Of a stretch of DNA of 64,000 bases, positions 37,378-48,848 are shown piece by piece. The notes beneath the pieces are model-generated. The model was not told where the DNA came from. It ran no database searches and saw only the letters and a list, made by a program, of their open reading frames with translations. Position numbers and translations under genes: made by a program. The DNA is from Ampelocalamus luodianensis (taxonomy: Eukaryota > Streptophyta > Magnoliopsida > Poales > Poaceae). The DNA lies in the NCBI GenBank assembly GCA_036346255.1, contig JAYEVH010000461.1, positions 1 through 64,000 on the forward strand, read 5' to 3'. The stretch's first letter is position 1. Each line of letters starts with the position of its first letter.

Positions 37378-38499
37378 GCTCACGGAGGTGAGGGAGTTGA
37401 GAGGGAACCAAGCGCCGAGCCCGAGAGCCACTGGATGAGAGCTTCACCGAGAAGCTCCTGCGGCAGCAATGGCGGAAATGGCCGCGGGTGAGTTTGGGGC
37501 TCGCCCAAGCTTGGCGAGTGCAAGAGAGAGTTGCGGAGAGAGTAAAGGAAGCCAAAGGAGGGGACGCAGAAGCTTAAGTAGCAGTGGGGGGGCACGGGGA
37601 CCTCAACGGCTCTCCCTCTCACGGGCGAGGTGACCTCGGGTGCTCGAGCAAGCGAGTGCGTGAGAGGTCGGGAGGCGACTTTGGAAGTGGCGCGCGACAA
37701 CATTTAATGCGCGGCAGCAATAGTCGTTGGAGGGCCCCCCGAGACGACTCGGCCGGCTGCGGCGCTCGTGCGAGAGAGTGGCGAAAAGGCCGGGAGAGCG
37801 AGAGGAAGGAGACGCCACGCCACCGCAAGATCGGATCCGATGGTTAAAGCGCGAGCGTCGGCGCCTCGGTGGCGAAACCAAGGCCACCGATGGAGATCAA
37901 GCGCGCTGCAGGCGAGCCACGTCGACAGACCCAGCCCCGAGTCGGAGCTGCTAGTGGACTCGGTCGAGACAAGACGGCTGAGTCGGACTCTAGTCTGGCT
38001 CGGTCGCATGAACAGTACTTGACCAGATTGGGTTTGATTTTTAGAGCTGAAACTTGGGGATTTATTTGAGGTGTCAAATCAACTCCAAATTTTATGAAAT
38101 TTTAACTAGAGCTTCCTGGTCTTAGGGTTAACCTTCCATAAAATTTCCAGGGATTTTTGTGCACTGGAATTTTCCCAAGAAATTTCAGAAGGTTCAAACA
38201 GGGTTTGACCAAGGTTTGACTTGCCTCCAAAATATTTCAAATAATTTCCAAAAATTATGAAATAATTCAGAGGTGTTACCAAGCTACCCTAGAACCCAGG
38301 AAAATTATTTCCAAGGGTTTAACAAAGATTTGACCCAGAAGGTTTTGACTTGAGATAAATGAGGATTTTGATCTTGAATTTCTCAAAATTCTTTTTACAA
38401 GAATTTCAGAAAAGTTTCAAGAGTAAAGGATGAAGGAAAAGTTTTAATTTACCCTCATTTTATTACATTTGAAACACAAGCCAAAATGGGGATGTTACA
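37378..38499 (-). repeat. 3' LTR of gypsy element D, right part
   Basis: Continuation of LTR D after element E. It carries the rest of the GC-rich core (to about 38000) and the conserved first 0.5 kb of the family, ending with GGGATGTTACA at 38499 on the plus strand. Confidence 0.87.
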
Positions 38500-38500
38500 A

Positions 38501-38514
38501 ACCTCCCCCCCTTA
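38501..38514 (-). other. Polypurine tract of element D
   Basis: Reads TAAGGGGGGGAGGT on the minus strand, between the pol end and the LTR start. It shows that LTR D is the 3' LTR of a minus-strand element. Confidence 0.82.
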
Positions 38515-39624
38515 CAAAAATCTCATCCCGAGATTTGGTTCACTCGGAAAAGAAAGAGGGGTAGTCTGCACGGAGACGATCTTCTCGTTCCCATGTAGCT
38601 TCATCCTCGGAATGGTTTGACCACTGAACTTTAAGGAACTTAATGGTCTTGTTCCTTGTTCTTCGCTCAGCCTCCTCGAGGATGCGAACAGGGTGCTCGC
38701 GATAAGTCAAATCTTCCTGAACATCAAGAGTTTCCAACGGAGCTCCCTCCGTTGGAACACGGAGACACTTCTTGAGCTGGGACACATGGAACACATCATG
38801 TACCCCCGCAAGTGCAGCAGGCAACTCCAACTTGTAGGCAACAGCTCCCTTCTTCTCGATAACACGGTATGGACCGACATATCGAGAGCCAACTGCCTCT
38901 AACACCAAAACGTTGGTGACCTTTGAGGAGAAACCTTGAGATAAACGAAATCATTGGGCTCAAAGCTCAACTCACGGCGCGACGATCCGCATAGCTCTTT
39001 TGCTGGATTGAGCTGTGCGTAGCGATCACGAATGGTGGACTTGACCCTTGGCCTCATTAATCGAGTCCGGGCCAAAGAAAGGTCTCTCACCGGTCTCGAA
39101 CCAGTTCAACGAGGTCTGCACTTTCTCCGTATAAGGCCTCAAATGGTGCCATGTCGAGGCGGCTTGGAAGCTGTTGTTATAAGAAAACTTCGGCGAATGG
39201 CAAGCACTTCTCCCAATGCTTCCCATAGGAAAGGACACAAGCTCGGAGCATGTCCTCTAATACTTGGTTGACCTCTCGGTCGACCATCTGTTTGGGGTGA
39301 TATCTTTGTCTTGAAGAAAGCGAGTTCCATAGCTTCTTGCAAGCTATGCGTAAGCTGAAGTGAAGATGGAACCACGATCGAAGCGATCGTCTTGGTACCA
39401 TGCAAGCTCACGATCTGGCGATATAGAGCTCCATAAGGTGACCGTACGAATCTTGGTCTTGGCGGAAGGAAATCGCCACTCGTCAACCGATCAATGATAA
39501 CCCAAATGGCATCATTGCCCCTCGGTGACTGGTAGGCGGTGATAAAATCCGTCGACCAATCCCACTTCCACTCGGAATGGGCAAGGTGAAAGCAATCCGG
39601 TGGGCGATGCTCGGCCTTGACACG
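38515..39624 (-). pseudogene. Gypsy element D pol end: integrase core to chromodomain
   Basis: The minus-strand piece 38540-38908 (122 codons) is intact from the GPY/F module (SRYVGPYRVIEKKGAVAYKL) through FHVSQLKKCLR to the chromodomain (VQWSNHSEDEATWE) and the natural end DYPSFFSE. Further right, integrase core pieces remain (NDAIWVIIDRLT, SEWKWDW at about 39480-39590; LEDMLRACVLSYGKHWEKCLP near 39220) but in shifting frames. The gene is cut at 39624 by LTR F, inside the RVKAEH..P linker of the integrase. Confidence 0.85.
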
Positions 39625-40403
39625 TGTGAGACCCCAATTTATTTGGCTTGTAATGCTTGACCAACCACTGGTCCTAGTATCACAAATCAAATAAATTGAT
39701 CCTCGAGATATGTATACTTCCGAGCGATATACACACCTGTACAAAATTAGACATCAACTCCATTCCAAACATAGAGTCCAAACACCACACTACCAAACAG
39801 AAGATAAACAAATAGTAGTGTTATTACAGACAAAGGCCGACAGGCCAAGATACACAAATAAACAAGACGGACAGCGGAAGCAAAAGTGCCATAAGATGGC
39901 TATAAACAAAGCCAATCAGCGTGCCTCCAACCCACAAGGCATCTGACCGGACCGCCAAGTCTAGTCGTCACGAAAGCGGCAACACGACTCACGTAGTGAG
40001 GCCCTTGGGGCTCACCTTCTTCCTCTGCAACAAAACATTAAGCAAAGCACACAGTACAAAGATTGTCTTTGTACCATAAAGACCGACGTGTGAACTAGCG
40101 GACTGTTCATAAGCTACATGCAGGCTTATTTGGTGGAGGCCATATGTTTCATTTGCACAAAGCTAGATTTGTTTGCAATAATGTAATCTGAGTTTAAAGG
40201 CAAGTTTGCAATTCATTTCTTGTTGAAATAAGCTGCGAAATAAAGATAGATACAAGTAACCACCTAGAAGTGACTATCCCAATAGTCACCACAACATAAC
40301 ACGAATCCCAGTTCGTACCACCTACAAGTTTTAATTTTAAAAGGTTGTAGTCTAACCCTGAAAAGCTTACCCAAGCGTGTCCATCACCTAGGACAAGGCT
40401 ATT
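39625..40403 (-). repeat. Partial gypsy LTR F (3' end only)
   Basis: Left end is TGTGAGACCCC, a one-base-shorter form of the family end. 779 bp match the 3' part of LTRs A and C, including the palindrome at 40054-40074 (stem GTACAAAG/CTTTGTAC). It stops abruptly inside the motif 'cctaggacaaggctatt', where the sequence jumps into a plus-strand gag. Confidence 0.82.
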
Positions 40404-41368
40404 GTGGACTTCCAGACTTCGGACCTTGGTGGACAAGGCCATCGTCGCCGAGCACAAGGCGAGCGCTGGCGAGTCCCGCAGCGCAAGTGGAAGCCGGCGA
40501 TGCCTGAGCCGGCCTCGTTAAATCCCGAGTTGGGCTGCACGGTGGCCCGTTCTTTAGCTTCACCACCGCCGAGGCCTTGGCACGGCTCCACGTCCTCGCG
40601 AGTCGTGGCTCGATCCACGTCGCTGCGACCCGCCAGCAGGTGTTCCCGCAACCCCGCGGCCGGCGTCACTGCTTCTCATCGCCACAACAAGGGTCACTCG
40701 CGGCGGTTGCCCTAAGAAGCTCGGAGCGGCCTCGTCCTAATGGAGGGCGCGGGCGAGTGGTCACCACGACCGAAGACCCGGGCTTGGGGAGCAGCCGAGT
40801 CAACCATATCTCGGTGAGGAGGCACGAGAGGCGCCCGGCGTGGTGTTGGGTGCGCTTCTTGTCAATTTACGTCTGCTACGCTTTATTTGACTGGGAGCTT
40901 AGCATTCTTTTATTTCGAGTCGTTTGCGGTTGATAGTGGTCTTCTTTGTGTTCCTTTGGGGATTCCACTACTTATTCGCTCTCGGGTTGGAAATGAGAGT
41001 GACCAAGTATCCGAGGCGTTCCTATCCACATCGAAGAGTGGGATTCTTGGCGAGTCTTATCCTACTCGATCGGTAGCGCTTGGATGTGATTCTTGGCATG
41101 GATTGGTTGTCCCAACACTTGGGGCAAATCGATTGTGCCGGAAGATTGTCTACCTCACGACCCTTGATTGAACAGGTTGGGTTTTCGCGCGATTCGAGAG
41201 CCCCATCTTTATGCCCTTGAAGGAAAGCCAGCATTGGAGATTCGCGATGTCCCCAGCGTGTGTGACTTGGGATGTCTTTCGAGACTTGCAGGATGCCTCT
41301 GTTCGAGACACTGGAGTTCGTGATAGAGTTGCTGCCGTGCACGCCCTATTTCAAAGAGGCCGTGTCGC
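40404..41368 (+). pseudogene. Gypsy element G gag end and protease, heavily broken
   Basis: The first bases match the complement of element C gag around 13590-13650 (the region encoding VDKAIVAE). The zinc knuckle stretch (RHNKGHS at about 40675-40695) and the RVNHIS motif follow. The protease is recognisable as fragments only (PLLIRS at about 40965-40985), with the LGMDWL region spread over several frames near 41080-41115. Many small deletions separate the pieces. Orientation is opposite to LTR F at its left. Confidence 0.75.
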
Positions 41369-41917
41369 ATGCCTCCTAATGAGTTGGAGGAGCTGAAGAA
41401 GCAACTAGGTGAGCTGCAAGAGAAGGGTTTTATCCGTCCTAGCTCATCCCCTTGGGGCTGTCCAGTTATTTTTGTGAAGAAGAAGGACAATACCTTGCGT
41501 ATGTGTGTTGATTACCGTCCGCTTAATGAAGTGACGGTAAAGAACAAGTATCCTTTGCCCCGTATTGATGACCTTTTGGATCAGTTGTCCGGAGCCCAGG
41601 TGTTCTCCAAGATTGACTTGAGATTGGGCTATCATCAAGTCAGGATCAGGGCCGAGGATATTCCTAAGACGGCCTTTGCTACTCGTTATGGTCTTTACGA
41701 GTACACCATCATGTCTTTTGGTTTGACTAATGCTCCTGCTTTATTCATGAACCTTATGAATTCAATATTCATGGAGTATTTGGATAGGTTTGTGGTGGTA
41801 TTCATCGATGATATCCTTATCTACTCCAAGAGCGAAGAAGAGCATGCTGAGCATCTTAAGCTTGTGTTGGGCAAGCTGCGTGAGCACCATTTGTATCTGC
41901 GAATTCGGCAAGTGTGA
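41369..41917 (+). CDS. Gypsy element G reverse transcriptase core (182 open codons)
   Basis: Starts at MPPNELEELKKQL and runs without a break through GFIRPSSSPWG, RMCVDYRPLNEVTVKNKYPLP, FSKIDLRLGYHQVRI, MSFGLTNAPA and the catalytic FIDDILIYSKSEEEH. It ends at a stop caused by a frameshift just before the KCEFWLKEVAFLGHV connection. The RT core motifs are intact, but the polyprotein around it is broken on both sides, so it is a fragment. Confidence 0.85.
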   Translation: MPPNELEELKKQLGELQEKGFIRPSSSPWGCPVIFVKKKDNTLRMCVDYRPLNEVTVKNKYPLPRIDDLLDQLSGAQVFSKIDLRLGYHQVRIRAEDIPKTAFATRYGLYEYTIMSFGLTNAPALFMNLMNSIFMEYLDRFVVVFIDDILIYSKSEEEHAEHLKLVLGKLREHHLYLRIRQV

Positions 41918-42580
41918 GTTCGGTTGAAGGAAGTGGCATTCTTGGGCCATGTTCTTTGTGCAGGAGGTGTGGTTGTGGATCCTAGCAAGGTCAGCGATGT
42001 GCTATCTTGGGGTCAGCCCAAGTCGGTCACGGATCTGCGGAGTTTTCTTGGTTTGGTAGCTACTATCGCGCTTCATCGAGAATTTCTCCAAGATTGCAAA
42101 GCCTATGGTGAATCTGCTCAAGAAAGACAAGAAGTTTGAGTGGTCTCTGCTTGTGATGTGAGTTTCGGGAACTCAAGAAGCGGTTGACTTCACCGATGCT
42201 TGTTCTCCCCGATATTCACAAGAGTTTTGATATCTATTGTGATGCTTCGTCGTCGGTCTTGGTTGTGTTCTTATGCGGGAAGGCAAGGTTGTGGCCTATG
42301 CATCGCATGTGATTGAGGCCTCATGAACCCAACTATCCTACTCACGACTTGGAGTTAGTCTTGTGGTTCATGCACTCAAGATTTGGCGGCATTATCTTAT
42401 TGGTAACCGTTGTGAGGTGTATTCGGACCACAAGAGCTTGAAGTACTTGTTCACCCACCAGATCTGAACCTCGGGCAAAGGAGATGGTTGGAATTGATCA
42501 GGACTATGATATGGGTATTCGATATCACCGGGCAAGGCCAATGTCGTTGCGGATGCACTCCGTCGGAAGGTGTATTGCAA
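41918..42580 (+). pseudogene. Gypsy element G RT connection and RNase H, frameshifted
   Basis: Begins with KEVAFLGHVLCAGGVVVDPSKV in a new frame. RNase H pieces can be followed in different frames: the region for DASRQGLGCVL near 42240, WRHYLIGNRCEVYSDHKSLKYL near 42385-42450, and MGIRYHRARPM-like text near 42510-42545 that continues to VADAL. No single frame covers the domain. Confidence 0.8.
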
Positions 42581-43646
42581 CTTTGTTGATGCTCCAAGAG
42601 CGACCTACCCTTATTTGAGTTTGGCGCCTCAATTTGGGTTTGATCGAGCACGGTTCTCTTGCTACCTTGGTTGTGCGACCAACCTTGGTGGACCAAATCA
42701 AGCGGCATGCGAGATAGATCTTTGGTGTGAGCAGATCAAGCGAACATCAAGGATGGGTTAGCGGTGCTTTTGGAGGATGAGCATGGCGTTGTGTGGTTTC
42801 AGCGGCGTCTTGTGGTTCCTAAGGTCATGGAATGCGGGATTTGATTCTCCGCGAAGCCCATGATTCTCCTTTGTCCATCCATCCGGGACTACCAAGATGT
42901 ATCGGGACCTTCGTCGAGATTACAGTGGACCGAATGAAGCGAGATTGCCAAGTTCGTTCTCGAAGTGCGGCGTGTCTTTGTCGTGTGAAGGCCGAGCATC
43001 GGCGTCCGCGAGTCTTCTTGACCTTTGCTAGTGCGAGTGGAAGTTGGATTCCGTTGGTATGGACTTCATCACGGATTGCCCGCCGTCCAAAGGAATGATG
43101 CGATTTGGGTCGTGATTGACGAGTTGACTAAAGTGGCACATTTCCTCCCCTGTCAAGACTCGGCCGTGTGGGGCCTTTGGCGAACTTTATGTCTCGAGGA
43201 TTGTGAGTCTTCACGGTGTGCCAAAGCGATTATTTCGATCGTGGTGCGCTTTTTACCTCGCGGTTTTGGCATGATGCGCAGAGGCTATGGGGACCGCCTT
43301 CATTTCGATCTGACCTTCCATCCTCGGTGATGGCAGACGGGAGGCGAGTCAACCAAGTGTTGGAAGATATGTTTAGTGCTTGTGTTCTTTCCTATGGGAA
43401 GAAGTGGGAGAAGTGCCTACCATTTGCTGAGTTCTCCTACAACAACAGCTATCAAGCCAGTCTTGGCATGGCACCGTTTGAGGCCTTGTATGGGAGAAGG
43501 TGCGAACCCGTGGAACCAGTCGAGGCGGTGGCGGCGATTTTCGGCCCGAGTCAATTAATGAGGCGAAAGTCGAGTCGGTGATTCGCGAGCATCTGCGCCT
43601 GGCCTGATCGAGCGAGAAGAGCTATGCAGATCGCCGTCGCCGTGAG
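42581..43646 (+). pseudogene. Gypsy element G integrase, frameshifted
   Basis: Zinc-binding region residues (RDLILREAHDSPL) near 42832-42875, RVKAEHRRP near 42983, the core (NDAIWVVIDELTKVAHFLP at about 43093-43152), SLHGVPK near 43207, then VNQVLEDMFSACVLSYGKKWEKCLPFAEFSYNN and MAPFEALYGRRCEP (43350-43510). The last 121-codon open piece ends at 43581. Several frameshifts make it inactive. Confidence 0.82.
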
Positions 43647-43943
43647 TTGAGCTTTGAGCCCAATGACTTTGTGTATCTCAAAGTCTCACCCTTGAAAGGC
43701 CATCAGCGTTTTGGCATCAAGGGCAAGTTGGCTCCTCGCTATGTTGGGCCGTATCGCATAGTCGAGAGAGTTGGGGTCGTGGCATACAGGTTGGAGCTGC
43801 CAGCTGCACTTGAGAGTGTGCATGATGTGTTACATGTGTCACACCTGAAGAAGTGCCTCCGTGTCCCGACTGAGGAAGCTCCGTTTGAGGTTCTCGATGT
43901 GCGGGAGAATTTGACCTACGCGAGCATCTGTTCGAATTCTTGA
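43647..43943 (+). pseudogene. Gypsy element G GPY/F module and start of chromodomain
   Basis: 98 open codons with SFEPNDFVYLKVSPLKGHQRFGIKGKLAPRYVGPYRI and SHLKKCLRVPTEEAPF. The frame stops shortly after; the rest of the chromodomain (KVQWSNH.EDEATW) continues in other frames to about 44050, just before the polypurine tract. Confidence 0.83.
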
Positions 43944-44100
43944 GAATCGAGCGGAGAACAAGGAACCGTGTCATCAAGTTCCTTAAGGTTCAATGGTCAA
44001 ACCATTACGAAGATGAGGCAACTTGGGGCGAGAAGATCGCCTTAGCGTAGATTTTCCTTCTTTCTTCTCCGAGTAAGCGGAATCTGGGTCGAGATTCTTG

Positions 44101-44112
44101 TAAGAGGGAGAG
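44101..44112 (+). other. Polypurine tract of element G
   Basis: TAAGAGGGAGAG lies between the pol end and the LTR start TGTAACATCCC. Confidence 0.8.
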
Positions 44113-44113
44113 T

Positions 44114-44581
44114 TGTAACATCCCAATTTTAGGCTTGTGTTTCAAATGTAAGAAAATGAGGGGAAATTAAAACTTTTTCTTACATCTTGTATTTCCTGTA
44201 TGCTTTGGACAATTGTTGTAAAGAGATTATAGGAATACAAAAATCACAAGTCATTTCAACCCACATCTTATTCTTCTTAGTCATTCTTGTTCCATCTTGT
44301 GATAATCTCCACGGAAATAATTTTCCTAAATTCTTGGGTTGGCTTGGGGCTCCTCTGGAAAATTCTACAATTTTTAGAAATTGTTTGAATGTTGTTGAAG
44401 GCAAGTCAACCCAATTTGAAATCTGGTCAAGCCTTGGACCAGCACCTTGTTAAATTTTTAGAGGAAAATCCACAGCACCAAAGCCTCTGAAAATTTTATG
44501 CTAGGTCCTCGTTTGAGTCGGCCAGCTCTGTAAAGTTTCACAATTTTTGAGTCGGTTTCTGCCTCAAACCATTCTTCAAAG
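44114..44581 (+). repeat. Truncated 3' LTR of element G
   Basis: The first 468 bp of the long LTR, almost identical by eye to the start of LTR K (45652-46120). Both run together up to 'cattcttcaaag', after which G jumps into unrelated purine-rich DNA. The rest of the LTR is missing. Confidence 0.85.
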
Positions 44582-45569
44582 AGACTACAAAATCGTAATA
44601 GTTGGGGAGGACCGGGGCTCGCAAGGTTGCCGCAGCCTGAGCGAAGAGGAGGCATAGAGGATGGGCCCACAGTCTTGGCGAGGCGAGGCGTAGAGGGCCT
44701 TGGAGGCGGCGGCGCAACGCAAGGCCGCCAATGTCACCGGAGGCGGCGGCATAGCGAGTGCAAGGTGAGGATGGAAGGGAGGCACCTAGGCGGCGGTCGG
44801 GAGGGAGACAGAAGGGCGGAGGAGGAAGGAGAGAGAGGCGAGGGCGCTGGGAAGGAAGAGGAGGGAGCGGTGGCGTCGGCGGAGAGGCTCGTGAGAGGAA
44901 AAAGGAGAGTGGGTGGCGGAGAGCAAGGGGAAGGCGCGCGCGGCTGAGCGGAGAGGCGACGGAGCGGAAAATTAGAGGGTAGCGGGAGAGGAGGCGCGGC
45001 GTGGCCAGGAGGAGCTCGAGAGGCGGTGGGGAGGAAGAGGAGAGCGGCGGCCCTGGTGGAGGAGGGTGTCGGAGGAGAGAGAGGACGAGAGACGGAGGGA
45101 AAGGTGCGAGGAGAGTTACGAGCGGTGGCCGAGAGAGACATCGGGGTGTGGACGGGAAGAAGAGGAAGGAGGAAGGCAGCTGGCGGAAGAGGGAGAGGGG
45201 ACGATCGGATGCGTAGGGGAAAAGGGCGAGGAGGGCGGCGGCCGGCGGGGAGAAGATCGAGGTGGGGGGGAGCGGCGGCGGGAGGCGCGCTGCGTGATGG
45301 GCGAGGCGAGAGAGTTGTGAGGAGAAAGAGGCGAGGCGAAGCCGCGCGCGAGAGGGTCTCGGGCGGCGTGGCGCGCGAGGGCGCGTTCAACAGCGCGCTG
45401 CCGGCTCGGTCAGGCGGACGAGCAGACGTGGAGAGCGATCGGAGGCGCCGATTTGAGGCGGCGTGGGCGGGCGGGAGGGGACATGCCCTCCGGCCTTTAA
45501 GGTTAGTAATATATATGTGTGTGGTCGATTCCATGAATACACTGAGAAGTGGAATTGGAGATGATGCAC
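44582..45569. other. Purine-rich GC-rich stretch without a recognised gene
   Basis: The plus strand is strongly G/A-rich (runs such as 'ggaagaggaagga'). The minus strand therefore holds a 266-codon open frame (45534 to 44734) made almost only of Pro, Ser, Ala, Arg and Leu, with no domain. The frame is best explained by base bias. The stretch could be a captured promoter or 5' untranslated region, or a GC-rich core of another LTR. Confidence 0.5.
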
Positions 45570-46673
45570 TTAGGCTATGTACAATGGTATAGATAACTGT
45601 TGCTTATAGTATCTCTCTATATTATTTATAGACAACACTAAAGACAGTTTCTGTAACATCCCAATTTTGGGCTTTTGTTTCAAATGTAAGAAAATGAGGG
45701 GAAATTAAAACTTTTTCTTACATCTTGTATTTCCTGTATGCTTTGGACAATTGTTGTAAAGAGATTATGGGAATACAAAAATCACAAGTCATTTCAACCC
45801 ACATCTTATTCTTCTTAGTCATTCTTGTTTCATCTTGTGATAATCTCCTGGAAATAATTTTCCTAAATTCTTGGGTTGGCTTGGGGCTCCTCTGGAAAAT
45901 TCTACAATTTTTAGAAATTGTTTGAATGTTGTTGAAGGCAAGTCAACCCAATTCGAAATCTGGTCAAGCCTTGAACCAGCACCTTGTTAAATTTTTGGAG
46001 GAAAATCCACAGCACCAAAGCCTCTGAAAATTTTATGCTAGGTCCTCGTTTGAGTCGGCCAGCTCTGTAAAGTTTCATAATTTTTGAGTCGGTTTCTTTG
46101 CCTCAAACCATTCTTCAAAGCAGCTCCTTCTAAAACCGAACAACTAAATCTGGTTGAGTCGGACTCGGGCTCGGACAGAGCCCAACTCAACCAACTTGGC
46201 TGGACCACGTCGCGGAGCCGCAACCGAGCTCGATCCGTGCGCGAGTGGTGAGCCGTTGGATTTGAATCCGGCGCCCGACCTCCCAGCTGCTCCCGGGACC
46301 TCCTCGCGCGCAAGACCTCCCACCTCGGGTGATCCGGGCGTCGGGACCACCCCATGCAAATCGGGATCGTCCAGGACCTCTCCCTCGGCTCTGTTTCTCT
46401 TCCTCACGACCTCCTGGAGGTCTGGTCATCATGGTTTTCCCGCACCCATGCGTGTGTCAGGGTCAGAGCAGTTGGGGGCAGTGAGATGTCACCTTTTGTC
46501 TCTTGTCAACGGCTCTTTTTGCTGACATGCATTTATTGCCAGTCAGCTTTAACCTCCAAAGTCTCCACCCTGCTCTGCCCCTACCTGCCCTTGTCAAATC
46601 CAGTCAGTCCATGGCAGGGGCATGGTTCATGCTCACAGTAGGCTTTTGCCCACACCATTGCCAAGCTCCCAGG

Positions 46674-46682
46674 CTATACATA
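46674..46682 (+). promoter_or_regulatory. Possible TATA box of LTR K
   Basis: TATACATAG within 'aggctatacatagcct', about 1 kb from the LTR start, comparable in place with the candidate in LTR A. Followed by a pyrimidine-rich stretch. Sequence similarity alone. Confidence 0.3.
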
Positions 46683-47499
46683 GCCTGAAACCTCCCTTCT
46701 CCTTTTCCTTCTTCGTTCTTTGTTGTGCTTGAGCTCCCTCATTTGAGTTGGTCCTCAAACTCAAGCACCTAAGAACACCACCCCATACCACCATTGTCGG
46801 CTTTGGAGCTCTTTGAAGGCCTCGAGCTCCAGTGGTTCCATTGGTTCCTTTCTCTTCCTCTGGTCCTCTCTGGTCACCTAGGACCCTCCATAATCTCTCT
46901 GGTTTGCCACTCACGGGGTTGACCCGGCTTTGCGGGAGATCTGATTGCCGAGAGCACCTCCTTTCTTCCTCGACTCGGTGATCTGCTCGCGCCGGCGCTC
47001 CTCAGGCTGCTCTGGACCTTCCCTACACTCGGGTGAGTTCATTTAGTCCGTAGGGCTCTAGGTTTTAGTAGCTTAGCTCGTGGCGCTCGATTATGTCGTT
47101 TTGGTTTTCTTGAAAAGCATCCTCGCCATTCTCGGCTCGCGGCGTTCAAGGCCGTCGCGCGCGTCGAGAGTGCCTCTGCTGAGCCCGCGACACTATTGTG
47201 TGTATATCGGTGCCCTTGGTGGCGCGCGAGTCCCCATCGCCGGCAAGCGTTAAAGCGCTCGGGAGTGTTGCGGTGCAAACTCCGTTTCGTCATTTTCTTA
47301 GGACAGCATTAATGCCCAATCATTGCTAATCATTGGCGCATTAATCTTGTCTTATCTGGCCGTAGTGTCTCGCATGTGGGCCCTAGGCTTGTGCGGAATC
47401 GAGTTATTAATGTCCTTTAGATCCTTTTATTACCAATCATCAGCCGCTTTAGTTTTGTCGGAAGCCGTCACTTTGGTCGTGTTCTGGGTCACCGCTCAG

Positions 47500-48260
47500 A
47501 CCACCCCCACGACCTCCTGGACTTGATGTCTACCGCTTAGGACCTCCTTAGAATTAATCCGAGCCGTAGGACCATCCTTGGGGTCCTCTTTGCAAAAAGA
47601 CCTCCCTTAGTCGTTTTGTAAAAACCACCCCCTGGACCTCCACTGAGGTCCTCTTTGCAAAAGACCTCCCCTTGGTCATTTTGCAAAGACCACCTCAGGA
47701 CCACCCTCAGGGTCCTCTCTGTAAAAAGCCACCCCTGGCCTTTTACAAAGAAAACCCCCGCTCAGACCTCTTAGGCTCCATCCTAGCCGTTCACGATCTC
47801 CCCGGTTTTGATCTGAGCGTTAGATCTCATTTTGTAAAATCCTTAGCGCTCAGACCTCCCTCCACCTCGATCTGGACCGTTCAGGACCTCCCTAGGCCTG
47901 ATCTGAGCCGTCCAGATCTCCTCCCGTTAAAACACTATCGCTTAGGACCTCCCCGAGAAGATCTTGGCCATCCAAGACCTCCTCGTATCTATCCCAGCCG
48001 ATCAAGACCTCCCTCTGGAGATCTTGACCGTCTAGGACCTCCTCCTTTGGATCCGTAGCATTAGGACCTCCTCCTCTGGTCTAAACCGTTAGATTTAGAT
48101 CTAACGGGCTGAACCTCCTCGTGGATTTAGCCAGTAGGACCTCCTGCGGAGATCTAGACCGTTGGGACCTCCTCCGTGAGATCGACCGTCCCGACCTCCT
48201 TCCTTGGATTTAAAACGTTAGGACGTCCCCTAGTGCTCAGGACCGCCAGATCTCGATCTG
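47500..48260. repeat. Degenerate GACCTCC-unit array within LTR K
   Basis: The word GACCTCC or a close form recurs roughly every 25-45 bases, each followed by a variable stretch with 'gatct..accgt'. Copies are too diverged for a strict period. It contains a perfect-arm palindrome at 48087-48108. Confidence 0.65.
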
Positions 48261-48272
48261 ACGGTCACGACC

Positions 48273-48848
48273 ATGGTAGTTAGAATCGCGATCCTACTCT
48301 TAGAGTCTTACGATTCTACGAACCCACGACGATCTGTCGATCCGAGTCTCACTGTCGATCCGATCCTACTCAAGGTAGTTAGGATCGCGATCCTACTCTT
48401 AGAGTCTTACGGTTCTCTGAACCCACGACGGCTTATCGATCCTACTCGTAGAGACTTAGGCAATTTTTTTAGAGACGGGCTTGCTTGATATTTTGTTTTA
48501 GAGCAAAATTTATTGATATTAATTTGAGAATGAAACTATAAATAAACAAGGAGCGTGCAAAATATTATATCAGTGTGGTAATGCGTTGTTCTCCTGTAGT
48601 TCAGAACTATATCACCCATCATGTCAGAACCATTATACTCTTCTGTTGTGTGATAACAAGTGTTTTGCCCCTTTTTTGGTAATAAGTAAATGGTAAACCT
48701 TATAAGAATCATACAAACTTATAGTGTAGATGGTAAATATGTGTATTTTTACAAATCCGTAGAATCGCCGATTCTACGATTCGATACTACGATTCAATCC
48801 TACCGGAGGCAAATCGATCCGACTCGGGATCTCGACTCTGACTACCTT
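48273..48848. mobile_element. Mutator-like MITE in LTR K
   Basis: Flanked by an identical 10-bp duplication GGTCACGACC (48263-48272 and 48849-48858). Terminal inverted repeats pair ATGGTAGTTAGAATCGCGATCC at the left with AAGGTAGTCAGAGTCGAGATCC at the right end (complement), differing at a few positions. The left end is duplicated: 48274-48373 and 48374 to about 48470 are copies of one unit of about 100 bp. The middle is AT-rich. Target duplication length suits Mutator-like elements (usually 9, range 8-11). Confidence 0.82.

Noticed and set aside
44734..45534. 266-codon minus-strand open frame as a gene
   Set aside because: Composition is almost only Pro, Ser, Ala, Arg and Leu with no domain or conserved spacing. 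The plus strand is strongly purine-rich, which removes stop codons on the other strand.
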